NCBI GenBank assembly: GCA_947628115.1
Contig: CANQYS010000005.1
Coordinates: 1-50,263, forward strand
Length of the DNA: 50,263 nucleotides
Origin: an uncultured Clostridia bacterium
Lineage (GTDB): Bacteria; Bacillota; Clostridia; TANB77; CAG-508
Direction: 5' to 3'
Shown: positions 10,601 to 19,391 of the stretch, piece after piece
Position numbering within the stretch: position 1 is the first letter of the stretch
Layout of the letters: each line of letters begins with the position of its first letter
Made by a program: the position numbers and the translations under genes
Notes under the pieces: model-generated
The model's database searches: none
What the model saw: the letters and a program-made list of their open reading frames with translations, nothing else
What the model was told of the DNA's origin: nothing

Positions 10601-11209
10601 TGTTGCAACTAATGGAATATTTAATTTTTTAGACATTTCTATTAACTTTTGGTTTACTAAAACTTGCTCCGGAAGTCCATTTGGTTGAATTTCTAAATAG
10701 TAGTCCTCTCCAAATAAATTTTTATGCCAAAGTGCAATTTCTTCTGCCTTTTCTATATTGTTATTTAAAATTTCTCTATTTACGTTTCCAGCTAAACATG
10801 CACTTAAAGCAATTAATCCTTCATGGTATTTTTCTAATATTTCATAATCGATACGAGGTTTATAGTAAAAGCCTTCTGTAAATCCCATAGACACTAAATA
10901 ACTTAAGTTTTTATATCCTATTTGGTTTTTTGCAAGTAATATTAAATGATAGTAATGATTATCAATATTTGCTTCTTTATCAAATCTTGTTCTAGGAGCA
11001 ACATATACTTCACATCCAATTATTGGTTTTATACCAACTTTTTTGCATTCTTTATAAAAATCTACAACTCCAAACATAACTCCATGATCAGTAAGAGCAA
11101 TGCTATCCATTCCAAGTTCTTTTGCTCTTGATGGTAAATCTTTTATTCTGTTTGCTCCATCTAGCAAACTAAATTCGCTATGGACATGTAAGTGTACAAA
11201 ATTTGACAT
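7694..11209 (-). CDS. dnaE: DNA polymerase III alpha subunit, interrupted by three +1 recoding sites
   Basis: This is a replicative polymerase subunit. The PHP domain starts HLHVHSEFSLLDG (residues 7-17). The catalytic MPDFDIDF motif is near 396-403, with a helix-hairpin-helix/OB region towards the C-terminus (YIGIINSIKKKY...VEDLYGSTEIIVF). Four reading-frame segments are needed: 11209-9680 (510 codons), 9678-9151 (176), 9149-8718 (144) and 8716-7694 (340 plus stop). They join at CGG-A sites that restore THAC-GIVIT, GYSL-GRADLVRRAMG and RFGL-GSIKNVG. The total is 1170 aa, the usual length. No domain is missing and the frame is otherwise clean, so decay is unlikely. Confidence 0.93.
8714..8717 (-). 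other. CGGA +1 recoding site 3 in dnaE
   Basis: ...TTT GGG CTT | CGG A. Skipping C8717 gives Gly831 in the conserved RFGLGxIKNVG motif. Confidence 0.88.
9147..9150 (-). other. CGGA +1 recoding site 2 in dnaE
   Basis: ...TAT TCG CTT | CGG A. Skipping C9150 gives Gly687 in the conserved GYSLGxADLxRRAMG motif. Confidence 0.88.
9676..9679 (-). other. CGGA +1 recoding site 1 in dnaE
   Basis: ...CAT GCG TGC | CGG A. Skipping C9679 gives Gly511 in the STHAxG motif (THACGIVIT; most relatives have THAAG). This is the only site preceded by TGC. Confidence 0.85.
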
Positions 11210-11231
11210 CTTTCCACCTTTCTTTCTTGCT

Positions 11232-11260
11232 AAATTATATTATATATAACTAATTTTAGC
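11232..11260 (-). promoter_or_regulatory. Probable dnaE promoter
   Basis: On the minus strand, TTGCTA, 17 bases, then TATAAT, ending about 20 bases before the dnaE start. Confidence 0.6.
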
Positions 11261-11431
11261 AATATATTTATTGAAAATGCTCCTACAGCATATTCTTTTG
11301 AGATTAAAGAATCTCCTAATTACCCTAGCGGACTATTTCTACGCCTTGTGCGTTTAGAATAGGATATTTACTTTTCCCCCTTGAATACATTTATCCAGGG
11401 GGATTTCACTTAATTTGATAATCATTCTCTA
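11261..11431. other. Hairpin-rich intergenic region between divergent dnaE and HAD genes
   Basis: Three inverted repeats are packed together: GAGATT/AATCTC (11300-11315), an interrupted stem CTATT..CTA.CGC / GCG..TAG.AATAG (11333-11362), and CCCCCT/AGGGGG (11376-11402). There is no open frame and no known RNA motif that I recognise. It is either a structured RNA or another small palindromic repeat. Confidence 0.45.
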
Positions 11432-11460
11432 TTTACAATTCTAGCAATTTATGGTATAAT
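11432..11460 (+). promoter_or_regulatory. Promoter of the HAD phosphatase gene
   Basis: TTTACA (11432-11437), 17 bases, TATAAT (11455-11460): a near-consensus housekeeping promoter 60 bases before the start codon. Confidence 0.8.
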
Positions 11461-11521
11461 TAAGATGATGTTTGAATTATATTAATTGAATAATTCATTT
11501 ATTATATAAAAGGAGAAAAAA

Positions 11522-12376
11522 ATGATTAAATTAGTTGCTAGTGATTTAGATGGAACTATAATTGGAAAAGATAATAATATCTTTGAAAATAATTTCAAAG
11601 CAATTAATGACATTAATAACAAAAATATAGATTTTGTAATATGTACTGGTAAAACATATCCAATAATAAAAGGAATGTGTTCTAAATTTAATGCATCTTA
11701 TGGAATATTTGGTAATGGAAATCAAATAATTAATTTAAAAACCGGCGAAGAAATATATAAAAAATTATTAACTGATTCTGAAATAAATTCTTGTATTGAT
11801 ATAGCAAAAAATAAAAATCTTCATGTTCATATATATACTAATACTGAAATTATAACAGAAGAACTTAAATATATGGATTTAAGAAATTACAAATTACAAC
11901 AAGATAAATATTATGATACATCTTTGAAAATAACTATTGTTGATAATTTAAAACAATATTTACAGTTTAATAAAACTGAAGTTTGTAAATTAATAATATC
12001 ATCTGATACTGACTTATCCAGTGTAGAAAAAGAAATTCTTGAAAAAGAAGACGTTTCTATTACTACAATAAAAAAATATGGTGAATATAAAGATAATATC
12101 ATAAATAAGGAATATTCATATTTAGATATTACTCCTAAAAACATAAATAAAAGCACTGCTTTAAATATTTTAGAAAATTATTTAAAAATTGATAATAGCG
12201 AAGTTATGGCTGTTGGAGATAATTTAAATGATTTAGATATGGTTAAAAATTGTGGTATAGGCGTTGCAGTAGCAAATGCTTATGATGAATTAAAACAAGT
12301 TGCAAAATATACAACTGAAAATCCTGTCGAAAAAGGTGGGTTTGCAGAAGCGGTTTATAGATTTATTGAATTTTAG
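11522..12376 (+). CDS. Cof-type HAD-superfamily phosphatase
   Basis: A cytoplasmic phosphatase of the Cof/YwpJ type, which usually acts on sugar phosphates or similar small molecules. Motif I is ASDLDGT (residues 7-13, Asp nucleophile), the motif II Thr lies in CTGKTY, and motif IV is GDNLNDLDMV near residue 238, followed by GVAVANA. Length 284 aa is typical. AAAGGAG precedes the ATG. It is monocistronic, with its own promoter (11432) and terminator (12416). Substrate cannot be predicted. Confidence 0.9.
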   Translation: MIKLVASDLDGTIIGKDNNIFENNFKAINDINNKNIDFVICTGKTYPIIKGMCSKFNASYGIFGNGNQIINLKTGEEIYKKLLTDSEINSCIDIAKNKNLHVHIYTNTEIITEELKYMDLRNYKLQQDKYYDTSLKITIVDNLKQYLQFNKTEVCKLIISSDTDLSSVEKEILEKEDVSITTIKKYGEYKDNIINKEYSYLDITPKNINKSTALNILENYLKIDNSEVMAVGDNLNDLDMVKNCGIGVAVANAYDELKQVAKYTTENPVEKGGFAEAVYRFIEF

Positions 12377-12415
12377 TTGTATAGTTTTTGGTATTTGGTT
12401 TATAAATAAAATTTT

Positions 12416-12448
12416 AAAATACGAATTACATATATAATTCGTATTTTT
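12416..12448 (+). terminator. Terminator of the HAD gene, overlapping the nadD 3' end
   Basis: The stem AAATACGAATTA / TAATTCGTATTT is followed by TTTTT on the plus strand. It includes the last codons of the convergent nadD. Confidence 0.75.
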
Positions 12449-13031
12449 CAATATATTCTAAAACATCGCTATCTATAAATTCTTCTACACTTTTACCTTG
12501 CTTTATTTTTTTTCTTATCATTGTTGAACTTAAATATATTTTGTCTATACCCTCTATTTTTATTAATGAATCCTTATATTTTTTTAAAAACTCATTATTC
12601 TCTATTAATTCATTTAAATTATCATTTTCCCTTTCCAAAATTATAATTTTATATTCTTTTAATATTCTTTCTGCCTCTGACCATGTTTTTAATTCTTTTA
12701 AATTATCAGTTCCCATTACAAAATATATATCATTTTCTTTATATTTCTGTTTGAATGCATCCAATGTTTGTATTGTATATAGTTGAACATCTGAAGTCAA
12801 CTCAATATCAGAAACCTCAAGTTTATTTTCTTTGTTACATATTATCCTTAACATATTAAATCTATGCTTGTCCTCTACCAATTCTTGTTTCTGATATTTT
12901 GTACTTACAGGAACAAAAATTACTTTTTCTATTTGTTTACATTTTTCTAAAATCTGCTTTGCTAATAATATATGTGAATTAATTGGTGGATTAAATGATC
13001 CTCCAAATACAGCAATAATTTTCTTTTGCAT
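12426..13031 (-). CDS. nadD: Nicotinate-nucleotide adenylyltransferase
   Basis: NadD transfers AMP from ATP to nicotinate mononucleotide in NAD synthesis. The nucleotidyl-transferase motif GGSFNPPINSH is at about residues 9-19, and the SSTMIRKK motif lies near the C-terminus. The start at 13031 is chosen because AAAGGAG lies just upstream; the frame extends 8 codons further without a site. Product 201 aa, normal for NadD. Confidence 0.92.
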   Translation of the reverse strand: MQKKIIAVFGGSFNPPINSHILLAKQILEKCKQIEKVIFVPVSTKYQKQELVEDKHRFNMLRIICNKENKLEVSDIELTSDVQLYTIQTLDAFKQKYKENDIYFVMGTDNLKELKTWSEAERILKEYKIIILERENDNLNELIENNEFLKKYKDSLIKIEGIDKIYLSSTMIRKKIKQGKSVEEFIDSDVLEYIEKYELYM

Positions 13032-13105
13032 AATTTTATTCTCCTTTGCACTCAATATATCACATTTTATATTTTGTTTTCAATAGTAGAGTTATTATAA
13101 TTGAT

Positions 13106-13549
13106 AAATTGTAGTTTGTATAACTTTTTCAATTTAACATTTGATTATTAGCAAAATATTATTTTTTGAAATTAAAGGCCTCCAAGCTCACGGGTATTCC
13201 CCCGCCTCAATGGGCTGTCGGCTCATTAATTTCAAAAAACAATGATTTTGCTTAAACCGTTTAATGAAAACTTAAAAGTTTTCATTAAATCGACAAAATA
13301 AGTTAAAGACTTTACTTTATATGCCGAAATTCAAGCAATTATTATAATTAAAAAATCTGAATTTACGAAAGAGAGCGGAGTGTTTGTATAAATTCTTAAA
13401 GGAAATCAATGGAGGAAGCGGTTACCGAGAGGCTCGATTGATTTACTTTTAGAATTTATAAAACACGCAGACGAAGCCGAGGAAACCGAAGATTTTTAAT
13501 TATAATAATTGAATTAAATCATCAAAAAGAAATTTACAAACTACAATTT
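13106..13549. mobile_element. MITE-like palindromic element with 15-bp terminal inverted repeats
   Basis: AAATTGTAGTTTGTA at 13106-13120 is perfectly inverted at 13535-13549. Inside are nested inverted repeats: TTTTTTGAAATTAA/TTAATTTCAAAAAA (about 13163-13242), TTTAATGAAAACTT/AAGTTTTCATTAAA (about 13261-13291), CAATTATTATAATT/AATTATAATAATTG (about 13338-13511), and in the right half an interrupted stem of ATAAATTCT type around AATCAAT/ATTGATT. There is no reading frame. GC-rich islands contrast with the AT-rich arms. It shares ends with 5363-5508 and its TTTAATGAAAA palindrome with 31207-31251. Confidence 0.75.
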
Positions 13550-13558
13550 ACTAATTCT

Positions 13559-13978
13559 TTAAAATCTTCTATATCTATTATACCTACATCCACAACCATT
13601 ATTGTTTCCATTATTTGTGCTATTATTAGAATTGTTAATACTATCTAAAATTTCGTTCAATGTATTGTTTATAGTATTTATATTATTTGTATTTTCATTA
13701 TTTCCTGTATTATTATTTAATAGATTTGATAATGCCTCACATATACAATTATTTCCTTTACAAAGGAATCTTGTTATAATAGCTGTTATAAATGCTAAAA
13801 TAGTATAGGCAAGTGTTGCTATTAAAAATGTCTCATCAAATGCAGCAAAAGTAACGACAATAAATATAGCAAATATAAAGGCCGCAACTGCAACTGGACT
13901 GTTTAGTAGTTTTTGCAATATTGCAGATATTATAATTACAGCTATAGGAAATGCAAAAAATAATAATAAATTATTCAT
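13559..13978 (-). CDS. Small membrane protein with Asn-rich tail
   Basis: The 139-aa protein has three to four hydrophobic segments in residues 1-90. A long Asn-rich low-complexity stretch (about 92-128) follows, ending GCGCRYNRYRRF. GGAGG precedes the ATG. I do not recognise a family. The basic Cys/Arg end resembles tails of small Clostridial membrane proteins, but no function can be assigned. The MITE-like element lies 9 bases from its stop codon. Confidence 0.7.
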   Translation of the reverse strand: MNNLLLFFAFPIAVIIISAILQKLLNSPVAVAAFIFAIFIVVTFAAFDETFLIATLAYTILAFITAIITRFLCKGNNCICEALSNLLNNNTGNNENTNNINTINNTLNEILDSINNSNNSTNNGNNNGCGCRYNRYRRF

Positions 13979-14195
13979 AAGTTATACCTCCATATGTATT
14001 TTTTATATAATATGTAATTTATCATTTATTTGTTAATATGAGGATAAAGAGGATTCTGATACCTCTGTCACATAAACAACAATATGTTTGTTTCGCGTTA
14101 GACTTAAAATTAAAAATTTTTATTTTTTATTTGCTTTTTCTTTTTTTTGTGATAAAATATTTATTATACAAATGAAAATTTTAGGAGGATTCAAT

Positions 14196-14432
14196 ATGGA
14201 ATTTAAAAAATGTGTACGTTGTGGTTGTTTTTTTATGTCAAATGACAATGTTTGCTGTAATTGTGAATCTAAAGATAAGTTTGATATTGCAAAATTAAAT
14301 AATATTTTAGAAGATAATGATCAGTTTAATTCTATTGAAGATCTTTCTATTGCAAGTGGAGTTAATGTTAATAACTTAAATAGATATATAAAAAACAACA
14401 AACTATCTGGATTTAAAAATATTTCTTTATAA
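14196..14432 (+). CDS. Small zinc-ribbon/helix-turn-helix protein (YvyF-like)
   Basis: The start at 14196 follows TTAGGAGG. The 78-aa protein begins with a zinc-ribbon-like Cys cluster (CVRCGC...CCNC). A helical part follows: DLSIASGVNVNNLNRYIKNNKL, which resembles a DNA-binding helix-turn-helix. The arrangement recalls the flagellar-operon regulator YvyF/TIGR03826, but no flagellar genes are present here, so only the architecture is claimed. Confidence 0.65.
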   Translation: MEFKKCVRCGCFFMSNDNVCCNCESKDKFDIAKLNNILEDNDQFNSIEDLSIASGVNVNNLNRYIKNNKLSGFKNISL

Positions 14433-14459
14433 TAATGTTTTAATTTAGAAACTTTGTTG

Positions 14460-14490
14460 AATAGGGAAAATCTTCGAGATTTTCCCTATT
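14460..14490. terminator. Perfect 14-bp hairpin between convergent genes
   Basis: AATAGGGAAAATCT, loop TCG, and the exact complement. It separates the 14196 gene from the convergent rhodanese gene. The T-tract is weak on both sides, so terminator is the likely but not certain role. Confidence 0.6.
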
Positions 14491-14506
14491 TAAAAACAAA
14501 TGGTGG

Positions 14507-14860
14507 TCAGAGACCGCTTTGCTCTATTCCATCAATCCCATCTTTTAAATGATACAAATTCTTAAATTCATTTTTTCTTAAAATTTTTATAGCCTTTTTG
14601 CTTCGTATACCACTTTGACAATATACAATTATTGTTTTATCTTTTTCTTTTAAGTTGCAATTGCAACATCTCTCCAATTCATAAAGTGGAATATTAATTG
14701 CACCATTTAAATGACCCTCGTTATACTCCTGAGGACTTCTTACATCCAATAATATAGATGTTGGATTTATTTTTTTTATTTCAATTAATTCATTAATGTT
14801 AATATCTTCTTCATCACCTCTATAATTTTTTATAATGCTAAATATATTTTTTATTCTCAT
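14507..14860 (-). CDS. Rhodanese-like sulfurtransferase domain protein
   Basis: A single rhodanese domain of 117 aa, starting at 14860 after TAGGTG. It has the LLDVRSPQEYNEGHLNGAINIP core and the active-site loop CQSGIRS, in which Cys would carry the persulfide. It has no signal peptide, so it is cytoplasmic. Such proteins move sulfane sulfur to biosynthetic partners; the partner here is unknown. A terminator (14886-14918) separates it from the sec genes upstream. Confidence 0.85.
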   Translation of the reverse strand: MRIKNIFSIIKNYRGDEEDININELIEIKKINPTSILLDVRSPQEYNEGHLNGAINIPLYELERCCNCNLKEKDKTIIVYCQSGIRSKKAIKILRKNEFKNLYHLKDGIDGIEQSGL

Positions 14861-14885
14861 ATTATCACACCTACATATTAATATT

Positions 14886-14918
14886 AAAAACTCCATCTAA
14901 TATTTTAATGGAGTTTTT
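14886..14918 (-). terminator. Terminator after secF
   Basis: AAAAACTCCAT / ATGGAGTTTTT: the stem ends in a T-tract on the minus strand, between secF and the rhodanese gene. Confidence 0.75.
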
Positions 14919-14953
14919 AGTTATTATATAATATGATAATTTATCTTATTTTG

Positions 14954-15586
14954 TTATTTTTTATCTTTTATTTTAGATTTTTCAAATATTTCTACTAATA
15001 TTACAAAAGATAAAATAAATAAGAATATAGAAATTGGCATTGTTAATTCATTTACTGGTATTCTCATAATAGCATAAATACTTAAATAAAGTAGTTGCAT
15101 TCCTATTGATATTGATAAAGTATATACTAATACTGTTAATATTCCTATTTTTTTATATTTTACTACAAAATATAATATTATAAGTATAAATGTAATCATT
15201 ACTGGAGTTACATAAGGTAATATTAAGTTTTTTACATCTATTTTAGGATTATTAGTTAGTTCTAATTCACTAGTTGTTTTATTTATACTATATTTTTCAT
15301 TTACCTTTTGTACTAAAGTATTTATCTGTTCTTCTGATGCCGATTTTACAGTTATTAAAACATTATTTTCCTGGTCATTCAATGTTTCTATTTTGTATTG
15401 TTTACCAAATATTTCTTTTATTATATCTTCAATTTCTGTTTTTTCATTAAAACCTATTTTTATAGTTGTATTGTTTCCAAATGATAATCCATAATTCATA
15501 CCTTTTATACATAATACTGCTATACCTGATATAATTATAATTAATAATATTACTACTATTGGTAGTATTTTTTTATTTTTTAACAT
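14954..15586 (-). CDS. secF: SecF-like protein-export membrane protein, short form
   Basis: SecF works with SecD in the SecYEG translocon, using the proton gradient to help protein release. This copy is 210 aa, against roughly 290-300 aa for usual SecF. There is one N-terminal membrane segment, an extracellular domain (about 30-120), then about three segments (LPYVTPVMITFILIILYFVV onward). About two final segments seem to be missing. It follows secD by 10 bases, so identity rests partly on context. Confidence 0.75.
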   Translation of the reverse strand: MLKNKKILPIVVILLIIIISGIAVLCIKGMNYGLSFGNNTTIKIGFNEKTEIEDIIKEIFGKQYKIETLNDQENNVLITVKSASEEQINTLVQKVNEKYSINKTTSELELTNNPKIDVKNLILPYVTPVMITFILIILYFVVKYKKIGILTVLVYTLSISIGMQLLYLSIYAIMRIPVNELTMPISIFLFILSFVILVEIFEKSKIKDKK

Positions 15587-15596
15587 TTTATTCCTC

Positions 15597-16967
15597 CTAT
15601 TTTTCTTCTATTGTTTTTACAGTTATTTGTGTTAATGTTAAATTATATAAATACATAGTAATTATCCCCCATACTAATGTCATACCTAAACTTGAAATAT
15701 TTGCAATGCTATTAAATGTAAATATAATAGCAATTATGTATATAGGTATTAATTTTATTGCAAATTTTACTGTTATATCTTTTATAAAATTCTGATCACT
15801 ATTTTTTAATGCTTTATAAGTAAATATACAATTAAATAATATTGATAATACTATTCCAACTATTCCCTCAATTGTAATTTTTACATTTGTATATCTTAAA
15901 ACTAATAGTAGTAAAGATGCATATCCTACTTGGAATATTATTGCTAATAACCCTTTTAACTTTAACTTTATTATAAAGTATAAACATACAAGAACTATTA
16001 TAGCTATTGCTGAATATACAATATACTTATTTTCTAATAAATTTATTTCATTATTTAGAGTATAATCGGTTTCCTCATATTCTATTGGTAATATACCACT
16101 GTTTAATATAGTTGCTATTTCTCTTGCTGAAATAATATATTCTTGTAAAGATGCATTGTTTTGAGCAGATCCCATTCCTATGTTTAATACTCCATCTGTT
16201 AGTGTATCACCAAAATATGTTGTTGTAAGTGTTTCTCCATCTAGAGTAATTGCTACATTTTTTGTTTCTGTTGTATCTTCTGTCTCTCCTTCTTCGTTTG
16301 TTGTTTGCACTGTAGTTTGTACATATATTTTACTTATTTCTTCTAATTTTTGTTTTCCAGCATCATCAAATTTAATTTGAAGATATACTGTTGTTCCAGT
16401 TTCAGTTTGTCCATAAACTACTTTTACAGATTTAATATTACTATTATCTAAAAGGACTTCTTTTGTTTCATCATCTATTAATTGAAAAGTACCCTTTTGA
16501 ATAACATTAGATATTATTCTATCTGAACTATCATTTTCAGGAATCTGTATTTGGATATTTCCATTATTCCAATCTTGTTTTATAGTATATTGTTCTGCAC
16601 CTAATTTAACCAATCTATTTTTTAATATTGAGTTAACTTTTTTATAATTATCTTTTGTTAACACCTCATCTGGATTTGTTTTGTTTTCTTTTATTGTATA
16701 TCCATTCTCTTCTGTGTATTCTATTCCTTCTTTTTTTTCTGTAATTTCGTTTCCATCTTTATCATAAATTTGAGTAGTTTCTATTCTATCATCTATTTTT
16801 AAATTTATTACTCTAATTTTAGAAAACTCCATTCCAAGTTTATAATCTGGAATCACATTTTTTACTCTATAGTCTTTTAGTTTATATATTCCAAAAATTG
16901 AAGCAATAGATATTATAGCAATTAATAATATAATTGTTATTATTTTTAGTATTTTTTTTGTTTTCAC
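15597..16967 (-). CDS. secD: SecD-like protein-export membrane protein
   Basis: The 456-aa protein has an N-terminal membrane anchor and a large extracellular domain with GTFQLIDDETKEVLLD and VAITLDGETLTTTYFGDTL segments typical of SecD. Several C-terminal membrane segments follow (about residues 318-450). It forms an operon with the short secF. It is divergent: the usual DGG-rich P1 motifs are only partly kept. GGAGG precedes the ATG. Confidence 0.85.
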   Translation of the reverse strand: MKTKKILKIITIILLIAIISIASIFGIYKLKDYRVKNVIPDYKLGMEFSKIRVINLKIDDRIETTQIYDKDGNEITEKKEGIEYTEENGYTIKENKTNPDEVLTKDNYKKVNSILKNRLVKLGAEQYTIKQDWNNGNIQIQIPENDSSDRIISNVIQKGTFQLIDDETKEVLLDNSNIKSVKVVYGQTETGTTVYLQIKFDDAGKQKLEEISKIYVQTTVQTTNEEGETEDTTETKNVAITLDGETLTTTYFGDTLTDGVLNIGMGSAQNNASLQEYIISAREIATILNSGILPIEYEETDYTLNNEINLLENKYIVYSAIAIIVLVCLYFIIKLKLKGLLAIIFQVGYASLLLLVLRYTNVKITIEGIVGIVLSILFNCIFTYKALKNSDQNFIKDITVKFAIKLIPIYIIAIIFTFNSIANISSLGMTLVWGIITMYLYNLTLTQITVKTIEEK

Positions 16968-16979
16968 TTTTATTTCCTC

Positions 16980-17639
16980 CTATAATAATTTTGTATCATT
17001 TATAACTAATTCAAACCATACCTTCAAATATTTTGCTGCATATTTGCTCATCATTGTTCTATCCATAAATATTTCAAAATAATCTAATACTGGACAAATA
17101 CGATTATCAATTGTTAAATCTAAAATTATTTTCTTTTCTTTATTATTTATAGTTAAATCTGCATGTGTAACTGCATAATTAACTCTATCGTGTATTTCAA
17201 ATCTTGTTAAGTTTTTATTTACTACTCTATCTCTGTGTACATCAGACTTGTCCGCAAGTATTAATGCTGCAGAAATATCACTTACAGCCGTGCCTGTTTG
17301 TTCATCATGATTTCCTATGGCTGACATTATTTCTGTTCTATCTTTTATATCCATACCCATATCTTTTAAAATATTGTATGCTAGTATAGCACCTGTATGT
17401 GCATGATCTACTCTGTTTATTCCATTTCCTATATCATGCAAATAACCCGCAATTTTTGCTAATTCTACTCTGTGCTTATCATATTCTAATGTCTCTAAGA
17501 TTTTACCTGCTCTGTTTGAAACAATACTTACGTGTCTTACAGAATGTTCTGTATATCCTAAAGCATCTAATTGCTTTTGTGCACCTATTACAAGTTCCTG
17601 AACTTCAAGATTTTTTTTTACATCGTCTAAAGTTATCAA
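16980..17639 (-). CDS. HD-domain phosphohydrolase
   Basis: The 219-aa protein carries HSVRHV, then the metal-binding GYLHDIGN motif (HD pair) and HAHTGA, NHDEQTG and ADKSD, all typical of HD-domain metal-dependent phosphohydrolases. The substrate is unknown. In many Clostridia a similar HD gene sits between TIGR04086 and secD, as here, so position supports orthology. Three out-of-frame CGG triplets are tolerated. Confidence 0.85.
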   Translation of the reverse strand: MITLDDVKKNLEVQELVIGAQKQLDALGYTEHSVRHVSIVSNRAGKILETLEYDKHRVELAKIAGYLHDIGNGINRVDHAHTGAILAYNILKDMGMDIKDRTEIMSAIGNHDEQTGTAVSDISAALILADKSDVHRDRVVNKNLTRFEIHDRVNYAVTHADLTINNKEKKIILDLTIDNRICPVLDYFEIFMDRTMMSKYAAKYLKVWFELVINDTKLL

Positions 17640-17723
17640 TAAAACACCTCCGCTTTTGTTAGCTTTTTATATTTTATATTAAATAAATAAAAATATCAAC
17701 TACTTTAAAATAAAAAATACAAT

Positions 17724-18119
17724 CTATTTTTTGTTTACCCCTATTATTCCCCCTAATGCTCCTGCTAATACACTACCAGCTATCATTATTATTGAATATG
17801 TATTTAATGAAAAATCCCCCTCTATTAAACTTGATACCAAATATATTGTAATTATGTATATTAGTCCAATTATTGCACCATTTATTATTCCATTTTTTCT
17901 TATTGTACTCATACTTAGACTACTTCCTATTAAAATACTAATTACAGTAATAATTATTGTTACTGTTGGAATAGTTTTTTCTGCTATACTAGTATAAGTT
18001 AATAAACTTGCAAATATTATTAATGCAATCAAAGTTATAAATATTGAAATAATACTTCCTTTTATAATTTTTTTTATACTATTTCCACTTTCACTTAAAT
18101 TCTCAGATAGTTTAACCAT
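17724..18119 (-). CDS. TIGR04086-family membrane protein
   Basis: The 131-aa protein has four hydrophobic segments and the small-residue-rich end AGSVLAGALGGIIGVNKK typical of the TIGR04086 (YrzE-like) family. The start at 18119 places AGAGGTG nine bases upstream. The family is usually near yajC/secDF in Clostridia. Its function is not established. The SCIFF peptide/maturase pair often found beside it is not present in this window. Confidence 0.8.
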   Translation of the reverse strand: MVKLSENLSESGNSIKKIIKGSIISIFITLIALIIFASLLTYTSIAEKTIPTVTIIITVISILIGSSLSMSTIRKNGIINGAIIGLIYIITIYLVSSLIEGDFSLNTYSIIMIAGSVLAGALGGIIGVNKK

Positions 18120-18176
18120 AAAATAATTCACCTCTAATTAATTTTATTCATTTTATGGTTATTTATTACAATTTTA

Positions 18177-19382
18177 TTATTTGGTTTTAATTTTATAATT
18201 TTTGTCAAATATTTCTCTGCATGTTTCCTTAAAAGTTGCAACCTGTCTCATAATAAAACTTCCATATCTATTTTTTAATTTATCACTATTAAATAGATTT
18301 ACTTTAGATACATCATATGCTATATCAAAAATTTCATTCAAATAACTACCATTTAATCTATTATTTATTTTTTCTATTTCTTCCTTATATCCTTCTACTT
18401 CAGAAAAATCGTGCATTATAGATGATAAATCTGTTTTTCCATTTATAGCAGTTCTATATAATACTTCTCTAGGAGATAATCCCCTTAACACTTCTTCTCC
18501 TAAATTAAAACTTAGATCCATATCATATGCTGGTGAAATATTTATATCTTCTATTTTTCCATCTTTGTCTTCTGTTACCACTAAAGATGTATTACCTAAA
18601 TTTTCATCCATAGAACATATTAAGCATTTTAGAGTTTCTTGAACAGCATATTGCAATTTTACCTTTTTACACAATTCTGATGCTTTATCATTATCTAAAT
18701 TTTTTTTATTAATGCTTTCTACAATTCCATCCATTATTTGCTTGTGTGTAATATTATTATTCTCATCTATTACAAGAAGTGTATCCATAAATTTGTCATC
18801 ACATATTGAATACATTTTTTCATTGTCTTTTAAAAAGTTTTGACTAAAAATATAATAATATGGAAATTTTTCATATGCCGGTATATTTATAGCACAAGGT
18901 TGATTGAGGAACCTAAAAAATGCATATGCAACAGTAGGATTATATAATGCATCACTTTCATATTTTCTCCCTGAAGCTATTCCTTTTAAACCTTCTGCAT
19001 GTTTTACTATATAGCGATTGCCATCAAATCCTAAAATATTACTTGAAATTCTAAATCCTTTTTTCTGATTCTCTTCATTATCTGCTATTGGTAGCACTAA
19101 ATTATAGTCTATAAATCCATCTGGAATATATTTTTCCCCTTCGAATCTTGTGAACTCACTATTATTTATATACAAATTTATTACCTTAAAAAATCTTTCT
19201 GTTGCTATATCGCCTTTAAAATTTCCTCTTAAGTCATTGCTTATATATTCTTTTACTTTTTTAAGCATTTCACCTATATTGTCTTTTTCTGAAAATATTC
19301 CTAAATTAATACATACATTTTTATATTTTTCTTGTTCTAAATATTCTGTTAATTCTTGAGATGTTTCTTCCGAAAATTGCAT
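18177..19382 (-). CDS. HipA-like kinase-fold protein
   Basis: The 401-aa protein has a central YIVKHAE segment (possible ATP-binding Lys) and, about 130 residues later, MDENLGNTSLVV then ISPAYDMDLSF. This order resembles HipA/CtkA-type kinases, which have a catalytic D-x4-N loop and a metal-binding YD pair. The N-terminal HipB-interacting domain is not evident and no HipB-like partner gene is adjacent. It is probably co-transcribed with the upstream valS (9-base gap). Function is inference from motif spacing. Confidence 0.6.
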   Translation of the reverse strand: MQFSEETSQELTEYLEQEKYKNVCINLGIFSEKDNIGEMLKKVKEYISNDLRGNFKGDIATERFFKVINLYINNSEFTRFEGEKYIPDGFIDYNLVLPIADNEENQKKGFRISSNILGFDGNRYIVKHAEGLKGIASGRKYESDALYNPTVAYAFFRFLNQPCAINIPAYEKFPYYYIFSQNFLKDNEKMYSICDDKFMDTLLVIDENNNITHKQIMDGIVESINKKNLDNDKASELCKKVKLQYAVQETLKCLICSMDENLGNTSLVVTEDKDGKIEDINISPAYDMDLSFNLGEEVLRGLSPREVLYRTAINGKTDLSSIMHDFSEVEGYKEEIEKINNRLNGSYLNEIFDIAYDVSKVNLFNSDKLKNRYGSFIMRQVATFKETCREIFDKNYKIKTK

Positions 19383-19391
19383 AAATTCCTC

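Noticed and set aside
11261..11431. Purine or other metabolite riboswitch
   Set aside because: I found no conserved aptamer core, only three independent hairpins.
13106..13549. CRISPR array or insertion sequence
   Set aside because: There are no regularly spaced direct repeats and no transposase frame; only nested inverted repeats.
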